64,000 nt of DNA from a virus, in the IMG/VR virus record IMGVR_UViG_3300032322_002561, positions 124,001 to 188,000 of that record. The stretch is one strand, 5' to 3'. Positions 42,526 to 52,744 of this stretch are shown piece by piece. Both the position numbers and the translations under genes were made by a program. Positions within the stretch are counted from its first letter, which is position 1. Every line of letters starts with the position of its first letter. The notes under the pieces are model-generated. The model was not told the origin of the DNA. It searched no databases and was given only the letters and a program-made list of their open reading frames with translations.

Positions 42526-43422
42526 TTATGCAAACACGGCTCCATTATTGCCAATACAGAACCACTTGTTGTTGATGTATTGCAAGGTACAGGCTTCACC
42601 AATGTTGGCAAATGTAATTGTTCCTGAACCCGATGTTTTCCAACCCGCATTGGTCACAGTGATCACCATGTTGCCCAAGTCAGCATACATGGCCAGGGTC
42701 TTGATTTGTCCAGACACTCCTGCAGCCAAGGTAGCAGTTTCACTGGCCGCAGTAGAAAAATAACTCGTGGTCTTGGCCAAGCTCACAGCGGCACTGGCAG
42801 CAAGATCTTCACTGGAATTGTTAAGGGGCGACAGTGCTTTATTAGCATCAATCACTGTGATGGTACTACCACTGGTGTAGGTTTCAAATGTGAATTCGTA
42901 CACACCAGTACTGGCAAAAGCAATGGTACTAACCCCAGTTATGCCGTTGACTGACAGGCCTTGAATACCCACATTGTTCACGGTAACCGCAGATGGTAAC
43001 AGTAGAGTATGACTGGTTGAAGCCACAGTGACTTCAACCTTGACAATGGCTGCTGTACCTGCAGCCGGAAAGTTCACAAAAGACAGTGTAACAGCACCAT
43101 TTGTGGTCAAGGTATGATAGTGTGCAGAAGCATAGTTGATGTCTACAACACCGCTCACTGAACCCAGAGCCACTCTTGACAGGCTGAAATCTTGTATTTG
43201 ACCGTTGTAGATCAGTGTGGCTCCAAGATCGTTATTGAGTGTTCCTCCAGTCAGTGCGGCCTTGAGCAAGACCTTGTTTTGTAAGTCGTTGATTTCGTCT
43301 TCCGCAGCCTGAAAATTGCTGCGAATATTGGTGAAATTGGTACGAAATCCCTGAGTGTTGTTGTCCTGTCCGGCAACGGGGTATTCGATATCAATGTTGT
43401 TTGGATTAATTGCACTGGTCAT
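42526..43422 (-). CDS. Tail/fibre protein, paralogue B
   Basis: 298 residues. The N-terminus MTSAINPNNIDIEYPVAGQD and the first 200 residues are paralogous with the 498-residue protein, then the C-terminal half diverges (STAASETATLAAGVSGQIK). RBS AGGACT precedes the ATG. A duplication with swapped C-terminal domains. Confidence 0.65.
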   Translation of the reverse strand: MTSAINPNNIDIEYPVAGQDNNTQGFRTNFTNIRSNFQAAEDEINDLQNKVLLKAALTGGTLNNDLGATLIYNGQIQDFSLSRVALGSVSGVVDINYASAHYHTLTTNGAVTLSFVNFPAAGTAAIVKVEVTVASTSHTLLLPSAVTVNNVGIQGLSVNGITGVSTIAFASTGVYEFTFETYTSGSTITVIDANKALSPLNNSSEDLAASAAVSLAKTTSYFSTAASETATLAAGVSGQIKTLAMYADLGNMVITVTNAGWKTSGSGTITFANIGEACTLQYINNKWFCIGNNGAVFA

Positions 43423-43434
43423 CTTGAGTCCTGA

Positions 43435-46400
43435 TTATTCAACAATTTGCGCTTTGGGAAACACGAGATATTTATCATTAGCATCGCTGGTATCGTACAT
43501 ATCAACTGGCTCAACCCACTGCACACTGTCCTTGTCAAACGTGGTTTCTTGACTGGTGGTTGTAGTGGCTGAAATCAAGGGCAACCAACTGACTCGGGTC
43601 AATTCAGGTCCTGGGGCCACTGGTCTGTACAGATTGGTGCCTGCTGCATAGGTTTCGCCCTGACTGGATACCACGTAGTCGTTGGCCACAGTTTCTTGAC
43701 TCAGAGTCAAGGTGAACACACCGTCTAGGCCAATGCTTACAGTCCAGATTGCCATGCGATCATTTTCGTAATTCACAGTCATGGTGCCTGTGGCATTTGA
43801 CAAGGCCACGGGTGCACCGCCGGGCAACAAGCTGACCTGGAACCGTCCCAAGACCATGCGCATGATACCATTGGCATTGCTAAGTTGCAGTGGTAACCCA
43901 CCGGAAGTTTCACTGACTTGAAATTGTGTGGCGCTGAACACTTCCACAATATAATAGGGCTTGGACAAGCCGCTGGGGAGAATATTTTCAATGTTGCCAA
44001 ATGTGCCGCCTGCTGTAAACTGCATGTCGCCTGTGGCATCAATCACAGTGTAAATTGAACCCAAATATGTGGCACTTATGGTAATCTTTTTAAGGGCAGT
44101 GTTTACCCCAGCCACATAGTAGGTAACACCAGAATTTATGTTGCCAAAGTTTACACCGTCAAACACAATGGGCTGACCTATTTCTATACCAGTCACAGAA
44201 TCGCATACCAATTGGTTGCCAAGAGCTTCGGTGCGAGTGATTCGAGACTGTAGACGTCCGGCTGTAAACCATACTTCGTCACCTAGGGTCAATCCCGAGG
44301 TACTGGTGCAGGTCAAACGATCTGTGGCTGATGCTGATGCTGTGCAATTTACTGTGGCTATGTTGGTGACATAGTACACTTGAGTAAGTCCCAAACCTGT
44401 TTCAGCTGTGATACCACCAAACGTGGTTCCTGTAAAGTATATCTTGTTTCCTACCTGCATGTCTATAGTGGTGTCACATGTGATAAAATCTGTAGAGGCC
44501 GAGGTTGATGTACAGGCACTGGTAAAGCCAGGAAATACTGGCCTAGCATAGTCAAATGTGCCCGGAAACGCAATATCATTACCAAAATCAAATCCAATTT
44601 CATCGAATGGTTGAAGGAACTGACTCCACGCACCTTCAGCATCTACGGTACCGTAATTTTCTTGGCGCACAAAAATTATCTTGCTGCCGTTTCTTATCAC
44701 AACCTTGGTGCCTGGTGGTGGACTTTGGCCGCCTACTGCTACCCAAGTCACTCCATCTAGTCCGCCCAGTTCGTTTATGAATTCAACTGTGCGACCATTT
44801 ACCTCGCTAAATGCCAGTTCAGTACAGGCATTGACTATGCCAAGGTCGGTGTATCCTGTGGCATTGATACGATCAAACGTGGTTTGATTGGCCTCAGGTG
44901 TCCAATTCTGTGTTTCTGGATCCCAATTTTGACTGAGTGCCGCATCAACTTCGTAACGATCAACCTTGAAATCGATTTGATTGAGATTGAGACCGTACTG
45001 ACTGAGATAGTAGGCAATTTGACTGCTGCGTCCTGGATTGGTATAACAGATTACCCAGGCTGGTGTGAATCCCAACACACGACCATCAGTTTGTTTGCTG
45101 GTCATCCATAAAGGAAGTTCTGTGGAGATTTGACCCACAACATCAATGACTTGATCACGCATGTTGACCAGGCTGTTGGGATAGACTTCGGTTACTACGG
45201 TGCCATCGTCCAAGGTTATTGAATAGGGCAAAGTCACAATCTTGCTCACACTGGCACCTTGTGCATTAACTAGATTGTCAATGATTTGACTGTAAACGAC
45301 TTCATAAATCACCTCGCCGGTCTCAGGATCAAGAGCTTGTGCAGTTTCGATACTGCCCAAGATCAAGTTTTTCCAGTAGTGATTCTCGTACAGACTAGAC
45401 ACATAGGTTTCCAGGGTTTCTGGCGCTAGACCAAATGCGTGTTGGTACTTGACCTGTGTACTGAGTCCAAAATTTGCATCAGTGGGTCTATATATAAACT
45501 CTGGCGGGAATATTTCGGTGTTGGTCAACAAGGCATTTAACTGCGCACGATCATTCTGTGGCGGCATGGCCAACACAAAAAGATTTTGATAGGGTTTGTT
45601 GTACCTTCTTACCAGCTTGATTGTGAATTCTTTGAAAACACTGACAATTTCTTTTTGTCCGGTCAACCGCATGTTGGCTTGCAATTGCGCACCAGATCCG
45701 CCGTAGCCTTGAGCCACAAAAGCTATGGCTGGACTAATGTAGCCGGCACCGGGATTGGCAATATCAACTGAAACTATGCTGGTTCCCAGTATGGTCACAG
45801 TGCCGGCTTCGGCAGTTTCAGTTTGCGCACCCTTGGGTTCGCTGAACTGTATGACCGGCGTCAAGTTTCCGCTTTGATAGTTCAAACCGCCATTGAGCAC
45901 GGTCACACTGGCCACTTCGTAAATCAACTGCAAGGGATCTGTGGCAAAAGCGTTGACTGTGAACAAAAATGTAAGGTCAAACGTGGTGTCATTAACTCCC
46001 AACAGATCACTCTGTGAAACGTCAATTGTGGTGGTTCCTAGATCCAAACTAAAGGTATTAAAGCTGGCACGTCCAGCGATCTCGCCCGAGGTCAACAAGC
46101 GCAGACCCTGCGGCAATTGATTGAAATCGCCACTGCCCAATCTGTAAAACAGTTGCCTGCCACCGCGATTTACTGCTTCGACCTTGAAGATACTGGTTTG
46201 ACCGTTTTCTAATTCACCCAAAAATGCATCAGTGATCCAAGTTACTTCTTGGTCGGTGGCACCGGTCACAGTCAAGGTAAACGGATACAGCGTGCTTTGC
46301 GGAAGATCCTTGGGAACAGCCAACATTTCTCCTGTGGCTGTGGTCAAGGCCAATATAGAGCCACCCAGGGTGGCTGTTATGGAAAAATGTGTGTCATCCG

Positions 46401-47811
46401 GTATAGATAACACATAATAGATCTGTCCCGCTACAATACCACCAAAGGTTTCACCTTCGAATACTACTTCGGTTCCCACATAGAAGTCAGCACGTGTGGA
46501 TGTGTCGCACGTGATCAAGTTTGTGACACTGCTGGTTTCACTGCACACCAGAGTACGAGCACGCACCTGTATGTTGAAACTGTAGTCAATTTCGGTGGTA
46601 CCTTGATCAGGTATGTAGCCGTAGTACCAACCTGTGTATCGATCCAGTTGTAGGCCCGGTGGCAAACCATTTCCAAGGTTGACTGTGATGGCGTATTCAA
46701 CCTGGCTGGTGTCATAGTCTTGACCCACAAAACGATAAGCATAGTAGTTGTCACTGCGCACCCTTCCCAGAGTGCTGGGTTCAAAGTTCAACAAGAATGG
46801 TGCACGCTCAGTGGTTTCGTCTGCGGTAACCTCGCTGTTGTCGGCTGTGATGGTAGTATTGTCGCCGGTAAGATCATCGCGGTTGTACACAAATATGGTA
46901 TAGGTGCGCAGGTTGCTGCTTTTTCCGTCAGTGACTTCAAGCGTAAACTGATAATTCTTGCTTATGGCCGATACCACAAAGTCGTAGGGAAAATTTTCAC
47001 TAGGCGTTAAATCATAACCCACAGGTTCGTTGACATTTCTGGCAGGTTGAATATAGCCACTGATCAGGCCATCGGTGCTGACCGTGGTTCCTGGGGGCAA
47101 GGCACCAGCCACCAAGCGCACAATGTTGGTTTCACCAGGATCCACACCTTGTACTTCCACCTGCACATTGGCATAGTCACCATCATAGTATATGGCCAAT
47201 TGTCCAGCTGGTGTCACAAATTCAGGAATATCATTGCCGGTTATGGTCAAGGTAAATGTGCGATCAGCAATTCTATCAATGGCACCGCTGGGTGTCAAGG
47301 TGTATGCTCTAATCACAAACTTGCTAACGATGTCTGTGGCCACTGGTGTGGGAACGCCTTGAATCAAGGTTTGTGCTTGTGGTACACCTGTAATATTGCC
47401 ACTAGCGTTGATTTGCATGCCATTAGGCAAGGTACCAGCTATGAGTTGATACAAAATTGGCTGATAAAAATTTGTTACAAAATATCCCGTGGCCGTGGTC
47501 AAGGTCACACTGGTGGTGCTGTCGGCCGTGGCAGCAACTGTGAATGTTGTTGCACTGTCTACTGTGAGCACATAGTAAGGCACGTTGGCCTGTAGGCCAC
47601 CAAACGGACTACCACTGAATATCACACGATATCCTGGTCTAGCTCCAGCAGTAGTGTTGCAAGTAATTAAATTGGTACCTGCTGTGGTCTCACTCACAAT
47701 TGAAGCCGGAGCCGCGGGCGGAACTTCGGCCAAGAGTGGATTTTGGTAGAATACCTCTTCGGGTATAACCCCTAGGCTACCTGCGGGTGTAATCCAAATT
47801 GGTTGTGCCAT
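43435..47811 (-). CDS. Large repeat-containing baseplate/tail-fibre protein
   Basis: 1458 residues. Starts MAQPIWITPAGSLGVIPEE. It contains repeated beta modules with a CNTT...PYYVLTVDSATTFTV type (near 40-100, 440-500, 1150-1300) and cadherin/Ig-like segments such as NVQVEVQGVDPGETN. No enzymatic motif. Probably a long structural protein of the tail. A TATAAACA element lies six bases before the ATG. Confidence 0.65.
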   Translation of the reverse strand: MAQPIWITPAGSLGVIPEEVFYQNPLLAEVPPAAPASIVSETTAGTNLITCNTTAGARPGYRVIFSGSPFGGLQANVPYYVLTVDSATTFTVAATADSTTSVTLTTATGYFVTNFYQPILYQLIAGTLPNGMQINASGNITGVPQAQTLIQGVPTPVATDIVSKFVIRAYTLTPSGAIDRIADRTFTLTITGNDIPEFVTPAGQLAIYYDGDYANVQVEVQGVDPGETNIVRLVAGALPPGTTVSTDGLISGYIQPARNVNEPVGYDLTPSENFPYDFVVSAISKNYQFTLEVTDGKSSNLRTYTIFVYNRDDLTGDNTTITADNSEVTADETTERAPFLLNFEPSTLGRVRSDNYYAYRFVGQDYDTSQVEYAITVNLGNGLPPGLQLDRYTGWYYGYIPDQGTTEIDYSFNIQVRARTLVCSETSSVTNLITCDTSTRADFYVGTEVVFEGETFGGIVAGQIYYVLSIPDDTHFSITATLGGSILALTTATGEMLAVPKDLPQSTLYPFTLTVTGATDQEVTWITDAFLGELENGQTSIFKVEAVNRGGRQLFYRLGSGDFNQLPQGLRLLTSGEIAGRASFNTFSLDLGTTTIDVSQSDLLGVNDTTFDLTFLFTVNAFATDPLQLIYEVASVTVLNGGLNYQSGNLTPVIQFSEPKGAQTETAEAGTVTILGTSIVSVDIANPGAGYISPAIAFVAQGYGGSGAQLQANMRLTGQKEIVSVFKEFTIKLVRRYNKPYQNLFVLAMPPQNDRAQLNALLTNTEIFPPEFIYRPTDANFGLSTQVKYQHAFGLAPETLETYVSSLYENHYWKNLILGSIETAQALDPETGEVIYEVVYSQIIDNLVNAQGASVSKIVTLPYSITLDDGTVVTEVYPNSLVNMRDQVIDVVGQISTELPLWMTSKQTDGRVLGFTPAWVICYTNPGRSSQIAYYLSQYGLNLNQIDFKVDRYEVDAALSQNWDPETQNWTPEANQTTFDRINATGYTDLGIVNACTELAFSEVNGRTVEFINELGGLDGVTWVAVGGQSPPPGTKVVIRNGSKIIFVRQENYGTVDAEGAWSQFLQPFDEIGFDFGNDIAFPGTFDYARPVFPGFTSACTSTSASTDFITCDTTIDMQVGNKIYFTGTTFGGITAETGLGLTQVYYVTNIATVNCTASASATDRLTCTSTSGLTLGDEVWFTAGRLQSRITRTEALGNQLVCDSVTGIEIGQPIVFDGVNFGNINSGVTYYVAGVNTALKKITISATYLGSIYTVIDATGDMQFTAGGTFGNIENILPSGLSKPYYIVEVFSATQFQVSETSGGLPLQLSNANGIMRMVLGRFQVSLLPGGAPVALSNATGTMTVNYENDRMAIWTVSIGLDGVFTLTLSQETVANDYVVSSQGETYAAGTNLYRPVAPGPELTRVSWLPLISATTTTSQETTFDKDSVQWVEPVDMYDTSDANDKYLVFPKAQIVE

Positions 47812-47820
47812 AGCAAGTGT

Positions 47821-50634
47821 TTATATTGTGAACCAACCACCGTTCCACATACGTAAGCGGTTGGTTGAATTGTTAAAATACATTGAGCCCACAGATCCGG
47901 TGGCAGGATCTGAAGTTCTTGACGGTATAACCATGTATTGTCCGTTGTTGAAGAAAGGAATACCACTCACAGAAAGTCCGGTCAAGGTTCCCAGGCTGGT
48001 TATAGCGGGTTGGCTGGCACCGGTCACAGTGAACGCATTGGTAGCATTTGTGGCGCTACTGGCAAAAGAAGCAGACCCCACGGTGCCTGTCACTTGTGCA
48101 CCAGGAATATTGGTGAGTCCAGCACCAGAGCCATTAAACTGGCTGCCACTGATTTGTCCTGTAGCGTTTATAGCGCCGCCGGTGGTGATACTGCCCGCGC
48201 TGACTGCGGCGCCAGTCACTGTGCCTGTAGCACTTAGGGTGGTACCAATTATGGTACCACTCAGACTCATTGACGATCCGGTGTATCCTGAAGCCAAGAC
48301 ATTGCCACCTTGAATGTTGCCTGTAGCACTTATTATGCCTGCTGTGCGCAAATTACCACCTTGAATGTTGCCTGTAGCACTGAGTGTGCTGGTCACACCC
48401 ACGGCCACTGCGGTTACGTTGCTGATCAAACCACCGTCGCCTAGCAAGAACGAAGAAGCCGCTACGTTGCCATTACTGGACACTGTGCCAAATGAATTAA
48501 TGTTACCGCCAATCACGTTGGCCGAGCTCTGTATTGCGCCCACTGCACTTATGATACCACTGGTGGTGATTGCGCCCGTGCTCACTATGTTTCCACCAAT
48601 CACGTTGCCCGTGGCACTGACAGTGAGTCCTTGAACCACCACTGCGGCCAAGACATTGCCACCATTGACATTGCCTGTAGCAGTGATCAATCCTGTTGTG
48701 CGTATGTTGCCGCCCTGAACGTTGCCGGTGGCAGTAAAGGTGGCTGTTTGCACAACACCAGCTGTGATCAAGTTGGCACCGGTGATATTTCCGCCAGCAC
48801 TGACTGTGCCGCTGGTGGCAATATTACCACCGGCCACGTTGCCCACGGCACTGACTGCGCCTTGCGCTTCAAGATTACCTACAACCAAGTTACCATAGCT
48901 GTTGATGGAAACAATTTCGTTTGTGATAGTGGCCGAAGTCACAGCCAACAGTTTACCTGAAGATGCTTGAAATCCTATAAAGCTACTGCGTTCCTGAGTG
49001 TCAAAATACCAAAGTTGTTCGCCACGGTCCTTGCCATCATTACTGATCAAAGGTGTATTGTTGGCACCGCGGCCAATGCCAATTATGGGATCTTCAATGG
49101 CCAAGGTGGATACATTGGTGTATTCGGCTGTGCCGTTGACAGTGAGATTACCGTTGACCACTGCATCGCCTGTTACAGACATGCTGCCTGGTGTGCTGAT
49201 GTTGCCGCTGGTCAGAGTGCCAATCACTGTGACAGCATTACTGATTTTGTTGAATGTGAATCCAGCCGTGGCATTTGCATTACCACCATCGTTGAATAGG
49301 ACCTGAGTGTTACTACCGCTGACATTTAAGTTACCTGAAATGTTACCAATAACGTTACCAAAGAAAGTTGTGGCTGTGACATTGCCTACAGCAGTGATGT
49401 TGGCCGATGCCAACAAATTGACCCCACGCACATTGGCCGTGGATACCACGTCATTTGTGGAGTTGATGTTGCCACCTGTGACGTTGCCTGTGGCGCTGAT
49501 TGCGGCAATAGTAGTAAAACCAAACACAGCATTGGCACTACCAGCCAGAATTATGTTATTGCCGGAGATGTTTCCAGCAGCACTGACCACACCGCCTGTT
49601 ATGACATTACCACTGGTGATGTTGCCTGACGCACTAATTCTTGCGGCAGTGACCAAAGTTGTTGCGTTGATGTTGTTGGCAGCCACGTTGCCATCCACAA
49701 GACCGGCCGTGATGTTACCGCCAGTGATGTCACCAGTGGTGCTGATACTGGCACCTGTGACCACACCTAGACTTACTAAATTGGCACCAATTACATTGCC
49801 ACCAGCACTGACTGTAATGCCCACAGATATATTGTTGCTGGTGATATTTCCTGTGCCGCCCAGACTGTTGGCTACCACTAAACTGTCAAGTGTGCCCACG
49901 GTCTGCAACGAACTGTTGACCACGTTGGCACTTATTGTGGTACCAGTCAACAGCGCCGCGGCTGTTGTGGCTTGAATACCGGTCAAAAGACTGCCGTTGC
50001 CCACAAAAAAGTTGCCGCTGATGTTGCCTAATGTGCTAATGTTACCAGTGGCTATCAAAGCACCGGTTAGAGTGGCATCTGCACCAAAAATATCGCCTGT
50101 AGCACTCATAACACCGCCGGTGTTTAGATTCTGGGAAATTAGGTTTCCTGAAGCAGAAATGGTTCCAGCAGTGAGCAAGTTACCGCCAGTGACATTGCCG
50201 CCTACAACCAGCTGCGTGAGTGTGCCCACAGATGTCAGGGTGGAATTCACCACGTTTGCACTCAGCGTGGTTCCTGTGAGTTGTGCCGCATTGGCCTGAC
50301 TTACCACCCCAGTCAACAAACTACCATTGCCTATGTAAAATCCACCTGCAGTGATGTTGCCCGTGGCTGAAATTGCAGTGTTAGCTAGAAAAGTGCCTTG
50401 GGCAGTAACGCCTGTACCAGACACAACCAACACGTTGGCTATGTTGGCCGCACTCATGCTTATGGTGCTGTCTTGTACAATATTGATGTTTGATGTACCA
50501 TTGGCAATACCCGAAATACCACCAATGTTGTAGAGTTCGCTAAAATTATCGTTTGTGATGGTAAACGCGGTTCTTAACGGATCACCAGTGCCATCGTTGG
50601 CAGTGTTTCCAATATCTATAAACTGTTGTGGCAT
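47821..50634 (-). CDS. Giant repeat tail-fibre protein
   Basis: 937 residues from ATG 50634 (MPQQFIDIGNTANDGTGDPL), which has GGACAGGA upstream; an ATG at 50664 would add 10 residues. It has dozens of tandem beta repeats of the ISATGNITGGNI type (about 15-20 residues) from residue 60 onward, ending in a compact domain (TGSVGSMYFNNSTNRLRMWNG). Typical fibre with receptor-binding or attachment ends. A GGTAAATA box lies 20 bases upstream, back-to-back with a plus-strand box. Confidence 0.75.
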   Translation of the reverse strand: MPQQFIDIGNTANDGTGDPLRTAFTITNDNFSELYNIGGISGIANGTSNINIVQDSTISMSAANIANVLVVSGTGVTAQGTFLANTAISATGNITAGGFYIGNGSLLTGVVSQANAAQLTGTTLSANVVNSTLTSVGTLTQLVVGGNVTGGNLLTAGTISASGNLISQNLNTGGVMSATGDIFGADATLTGALIATGNISTLGNISGNFFVGNGSLLTGIQATTAAALLTGTTISANVVNSSLQTVGTLDSLVVANSLGGTGNITSNNISVGITVSAGGNVIGANLVSLGVVTGASISTTGDITGGNITAGLVDGNVAANNINATTLVTAARISASGNITSGNVITGGVVSAAGNISGNNIILAGSANAVFGFTTIAAISATGNVTGGNINSTNDVVSTANVRGVNLLASANITAVGNVTATTFFGNVIGNISGNLNVSGSNTQVLFNDGGNANATAGFTFNKISNAVTVIGTLTSGNISTPGSMSVTGDAVVNGNLTVNGTAEYTNVSTLAIEDPIIGIGRGANNTPLISNDGKDRGEQLWYFDTQERSSFIGFQASSGKLLAVTSATITNEIVSINSYGNLVVGNLEAQGAVSAVGNVAGGNIATSGTVSAGGNITGANLITAGVVQTATFTATGNVQGGNIRTTGLITATGNVNGGNVLAAVVVQGLTVSATGNVIGGNIVSTGAITTSGIISAVGAIQSSANVIGGNINSFGTVSSNGNVAASSFLLGDGGLISNVTAVAVGVTSTLSATGNIQGGNLRTAGIISATGNIQGGNVLASGYTGSSMSLSGTIIGTTLSATGTVTGAAVSAGSITTGGAINATGQISGSQFNGSGAGLTNIPGAQVTGTVGSASFASSATNATNAFTVTGASQPAITSLGTLTGLSVSGIPFFNNGQYMVIPSRTSDPATGSVGSMYFNNSTNRLRMWNGGWFTI

Positions 50635-50654
50635 AAAATCCTGTCCTTGTATGC

Positions 50655-50662
50655 TATTTACC
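50655..50662 (-). promoter_or_regulatory. Late-type box GGTAAATA (divergent fibre promoter, minus)
   Basis: Minus-strand GGTAAATA 20 bases before ATG 50634. Confidence 0.5.
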
Positions 50663-50677
50663 AAAACTTAGTAGACC

Positions 50678-50685
50678 GCTAAATA
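50678..50685 (+). promoter_or_regulatory. Late-type box GCTAAATA (divergent fibre promoter, plus)
   Basis: Plus-strand GCTAAATA 19 bases before ATG 50705, with CGGAGC as RBS; mirror of the minus-strand box 16 bases away. Confidence 0.55.
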
Positions 50686-50704
50686 CACAAGTTCGGAGCA
50701 ATCA

Positions 50705-52735
50705 ATGTCATATATCATTAATAACAGTCGGGGTCAGGTTGTAGCTGTCGTTGCAGACGGCACTATCAATACTTCTGCCACCAGTTTGGCACTTGTGGGA
50801 CGTGCTGTCAGCGGTTATGGCACCAGTGAAAATGAAAATTACTTGTTTTTGTTGGAGAATTTTGCCAATTCCACCGAGCCCAACAACCCAATTCTAGGAC
50901 AACTATGGTACAATTCCAGTACCGATATTCTAAGCGTGTATGCCAGTGATAACAACTGGGCGGCTTTGGCCAGTGAACAGTACGTGGAAGATTCCAAAAT
51001 TTCGCCAATATTTACAGGCATACCCGAAGCACCCACAGCGGCCCCTGGCACTGCTACAACACAGATTGCAACCACGGCTTTTGTGACCTCAAGTCCGCAA
51101 TTTTTGGGAGTGCCACGAGCACCCACTGCCGTGGCCGGTACTGCTAACACACAAATAGCCACCACAGCCTTTGTCACAAACAGCCCACAACTGGCAGGCA
51201 CACCCACAGCACCCACAGCGGTTCCCGGAACCAATACCGCACAGATAGCCACCACAGCGTTTGTGACATCGGGTCCAGATTTTGCTGGCTCGCCCACAGC
51301 ACCCACACTGCCCACGGTAACCAACAGCACGCAGTTGGCCACTACAGCATTTGTGCAGAACAACAAAGTGAGTCCGGCCTTGTCGGGCACACCCACAGCA
51401 CCCACCGCCTCAGCAGGTACAAATACCACACAGATAGCCACCACGGCCTTTGTGCAAGGTGAAAAAGTCAGTCCAGCCTTTTCTGGCACACCCACAGCAC
51501 CCACAGCGGCTCCTGGAACCAATACCACACAGATAGCCACCACAGCTTTTGTGCAAGATGTGGCAGGAAACTTGGGCACCATGAGCACTCAGAATGCCAG
51601 TTCGGTCAACATCACTGGAGGCACCATTTCTGGCATCACACCTTTGCCTGTGTCGTCGGGCGGTACCGGTGCAAGTAACCCGGCTGGTGCACGAAGCAAC
51701 CTGGATCTTGGTACCATATCACAACAAAATGCCAACGCGGTGTCCATTTCAGGCGGGGAAATTACAGGTATTGTGGATCTATCTGTGGCCGATGGTGGAA
51801 CTGGTGCCAGCACAGCCGCTGGCGCACGTACCAATCTTGGGGTTGGAACGTTAGGCACACAAAATTTCAACAATGTAAACATCACTGGCGGAACAATTAC
51901 AGGTATTTCGCCCTTGCCGTTATCTGCAGGCGGCACAGGCGCACCCAATGCCGCACAGGCCAGAACCAATCTTGGACTGGGCGACTTGGCCACCCAATCT
52001 GCCAATAATGTATCAATTTCTGGTGGAGTCATAGAAGGAGTAAATTTACAAAATCTTGCTGGTCCTTTAGACATCATCTGCGGCGGTACAGGTGCAATCA
52101 ACGTGGTGCAGGCTCGCCTTAATTTAGGTCTTGATTCAATGTCCTTGCAGGCCAGCAACGCCGTCAACATCACCGGTGGTAACATCAGCGGTATCAATCC
52201 CTTGCCCATTTTGTCAGGTGGCACTGGAGCTTCAACAGTGGTGCAAGCACGTACTAATCTAGGTCTTGGCAGCATGGCCTTGCAAAACAGTAGCAACGTC
52301 AGCATTGGTGGCGGATTTATCAACACCTTGAGTGCGCCTTTGAACATTGCAGATGGTGGTACTGGAGCCACCACAGCTGAGCAGGCTAGAAACAATCTTG
52401 GACTAGGTACAGGCGCCACCGCCAATATTGGTACCATGGCTGGTCAAAATCAAAATGCAGTAACAATAACCGGCGGAACCATTGCTGGCATCACAGATCT
52501 TGCTGTGGCCGATGGCGGCACAGGTGCTTCTAGTGCTTCACAAGCAAGAATCAATTTGGGAGTACCGTCAACTGGTATTACAATATCGGCTGGCGCAGGT
52601 TTGTCGGGCGGTGGAGACCTAAGTGCCAACCGCACCTTAAGCATTGCATCAAACAGCAACGGATTTGGTGTTAGATACATTTCACCAGCATCGCCCACGG
52701 GTGGTAACAACGGCGATATCTGGTATCAGATTTAA
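50705..52735 (+). CDS. Tail-fibre protein with two repeat families
   Basis: 676 residues. N-terminal attachment-like domain (MSYIINNSRGQVVAVVADG; ILGQLWYNSSTDIL) is followed by six copies of a roughly 30-residue repeat with GTPTAPTAxPGTNTTQIATT and then about eight copies of a NITGGTISGI...SGGTGAS repeat. The end (SPTGGNNGDIWYQI) is a known fibre tip pattern. Strand divergent from the 937-residue fibre. Confidence 0.8.
   Translation: MSYIINNSRGQVVAVVADGTINTSATSLALVGRAVSGYGTSENENYLFLLENFANSTEPNNPILGQLWYNSSTDILSVYASDNNWAALASEQYVEDSKISPIFTGIPEAPTAAPGTATTQIATTAFVTSSPQFLGVPRAPTAVAGTANTQIATTAFVTNSPQLAGTPTAPTAVPGTNTAQIATTAFVTSGPDFAGSPTAPTLPTVTNSTQLATTAFVQNNKVSPALSGTPTAPTASAGTNTTQIATTAFVQGEKVSPAFSGTPTAPTAAPGTNTTQIATTAFVQDVAGNLGTMSTQNASSVNITGGTISGITPLPVSSGGTGASNPAGARSNLDLGTISQQNANAVSISGGEITGIVDLSVADGGTGASTAAGARTNLGVGTLGTQNFNNVNITGGTITGISPLPLSAGGTGAPNAAQARTNLGLGDLATQSANNVSISGGVIEGVNLQNLAGPLDIICGGTGAINVVQARLNLGLDSMSLQASNAVNITGGNISGINPLPILSGGTGASTVVQARTNLGLGSMALQNSSNVSIGGGFINTLSAPLNIADGGTGATTAEQARNNLGLGTGATANIGTMAGQNQNAVTITGGTIAGITDLAVADGGTGASSASQARINLGVPSTGITISAGAGLSGGGDLSANRTLSIASNSNGFGVRYISPASPTGGNNGDIWYQI
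51014..51560 (+). repeat. Six tandem repeats in the fibre gene
   Basis: Six units of about 90 bases coding for xxPxAPTAxxGTxxTQIATTAFV segments, near-identical in the last two. Repeats can recombine and change fibre length. Confidence 0.8.
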
Positions 52736-52744
52736 AGACACTAG

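Noticed and set aside
48998-50299. Long plus-strand frames opposite the 937-residue fibre gene
   Set aside because: They arise from codon bias of tandem repeats and have repetitive Leu/Pro content without start signals.
51014-52600. Possible CRISPR-like array
   Set aside because: The repeats are in-frame coding repeats of a tail fibre, with no fixed repeat/spacer lengths.
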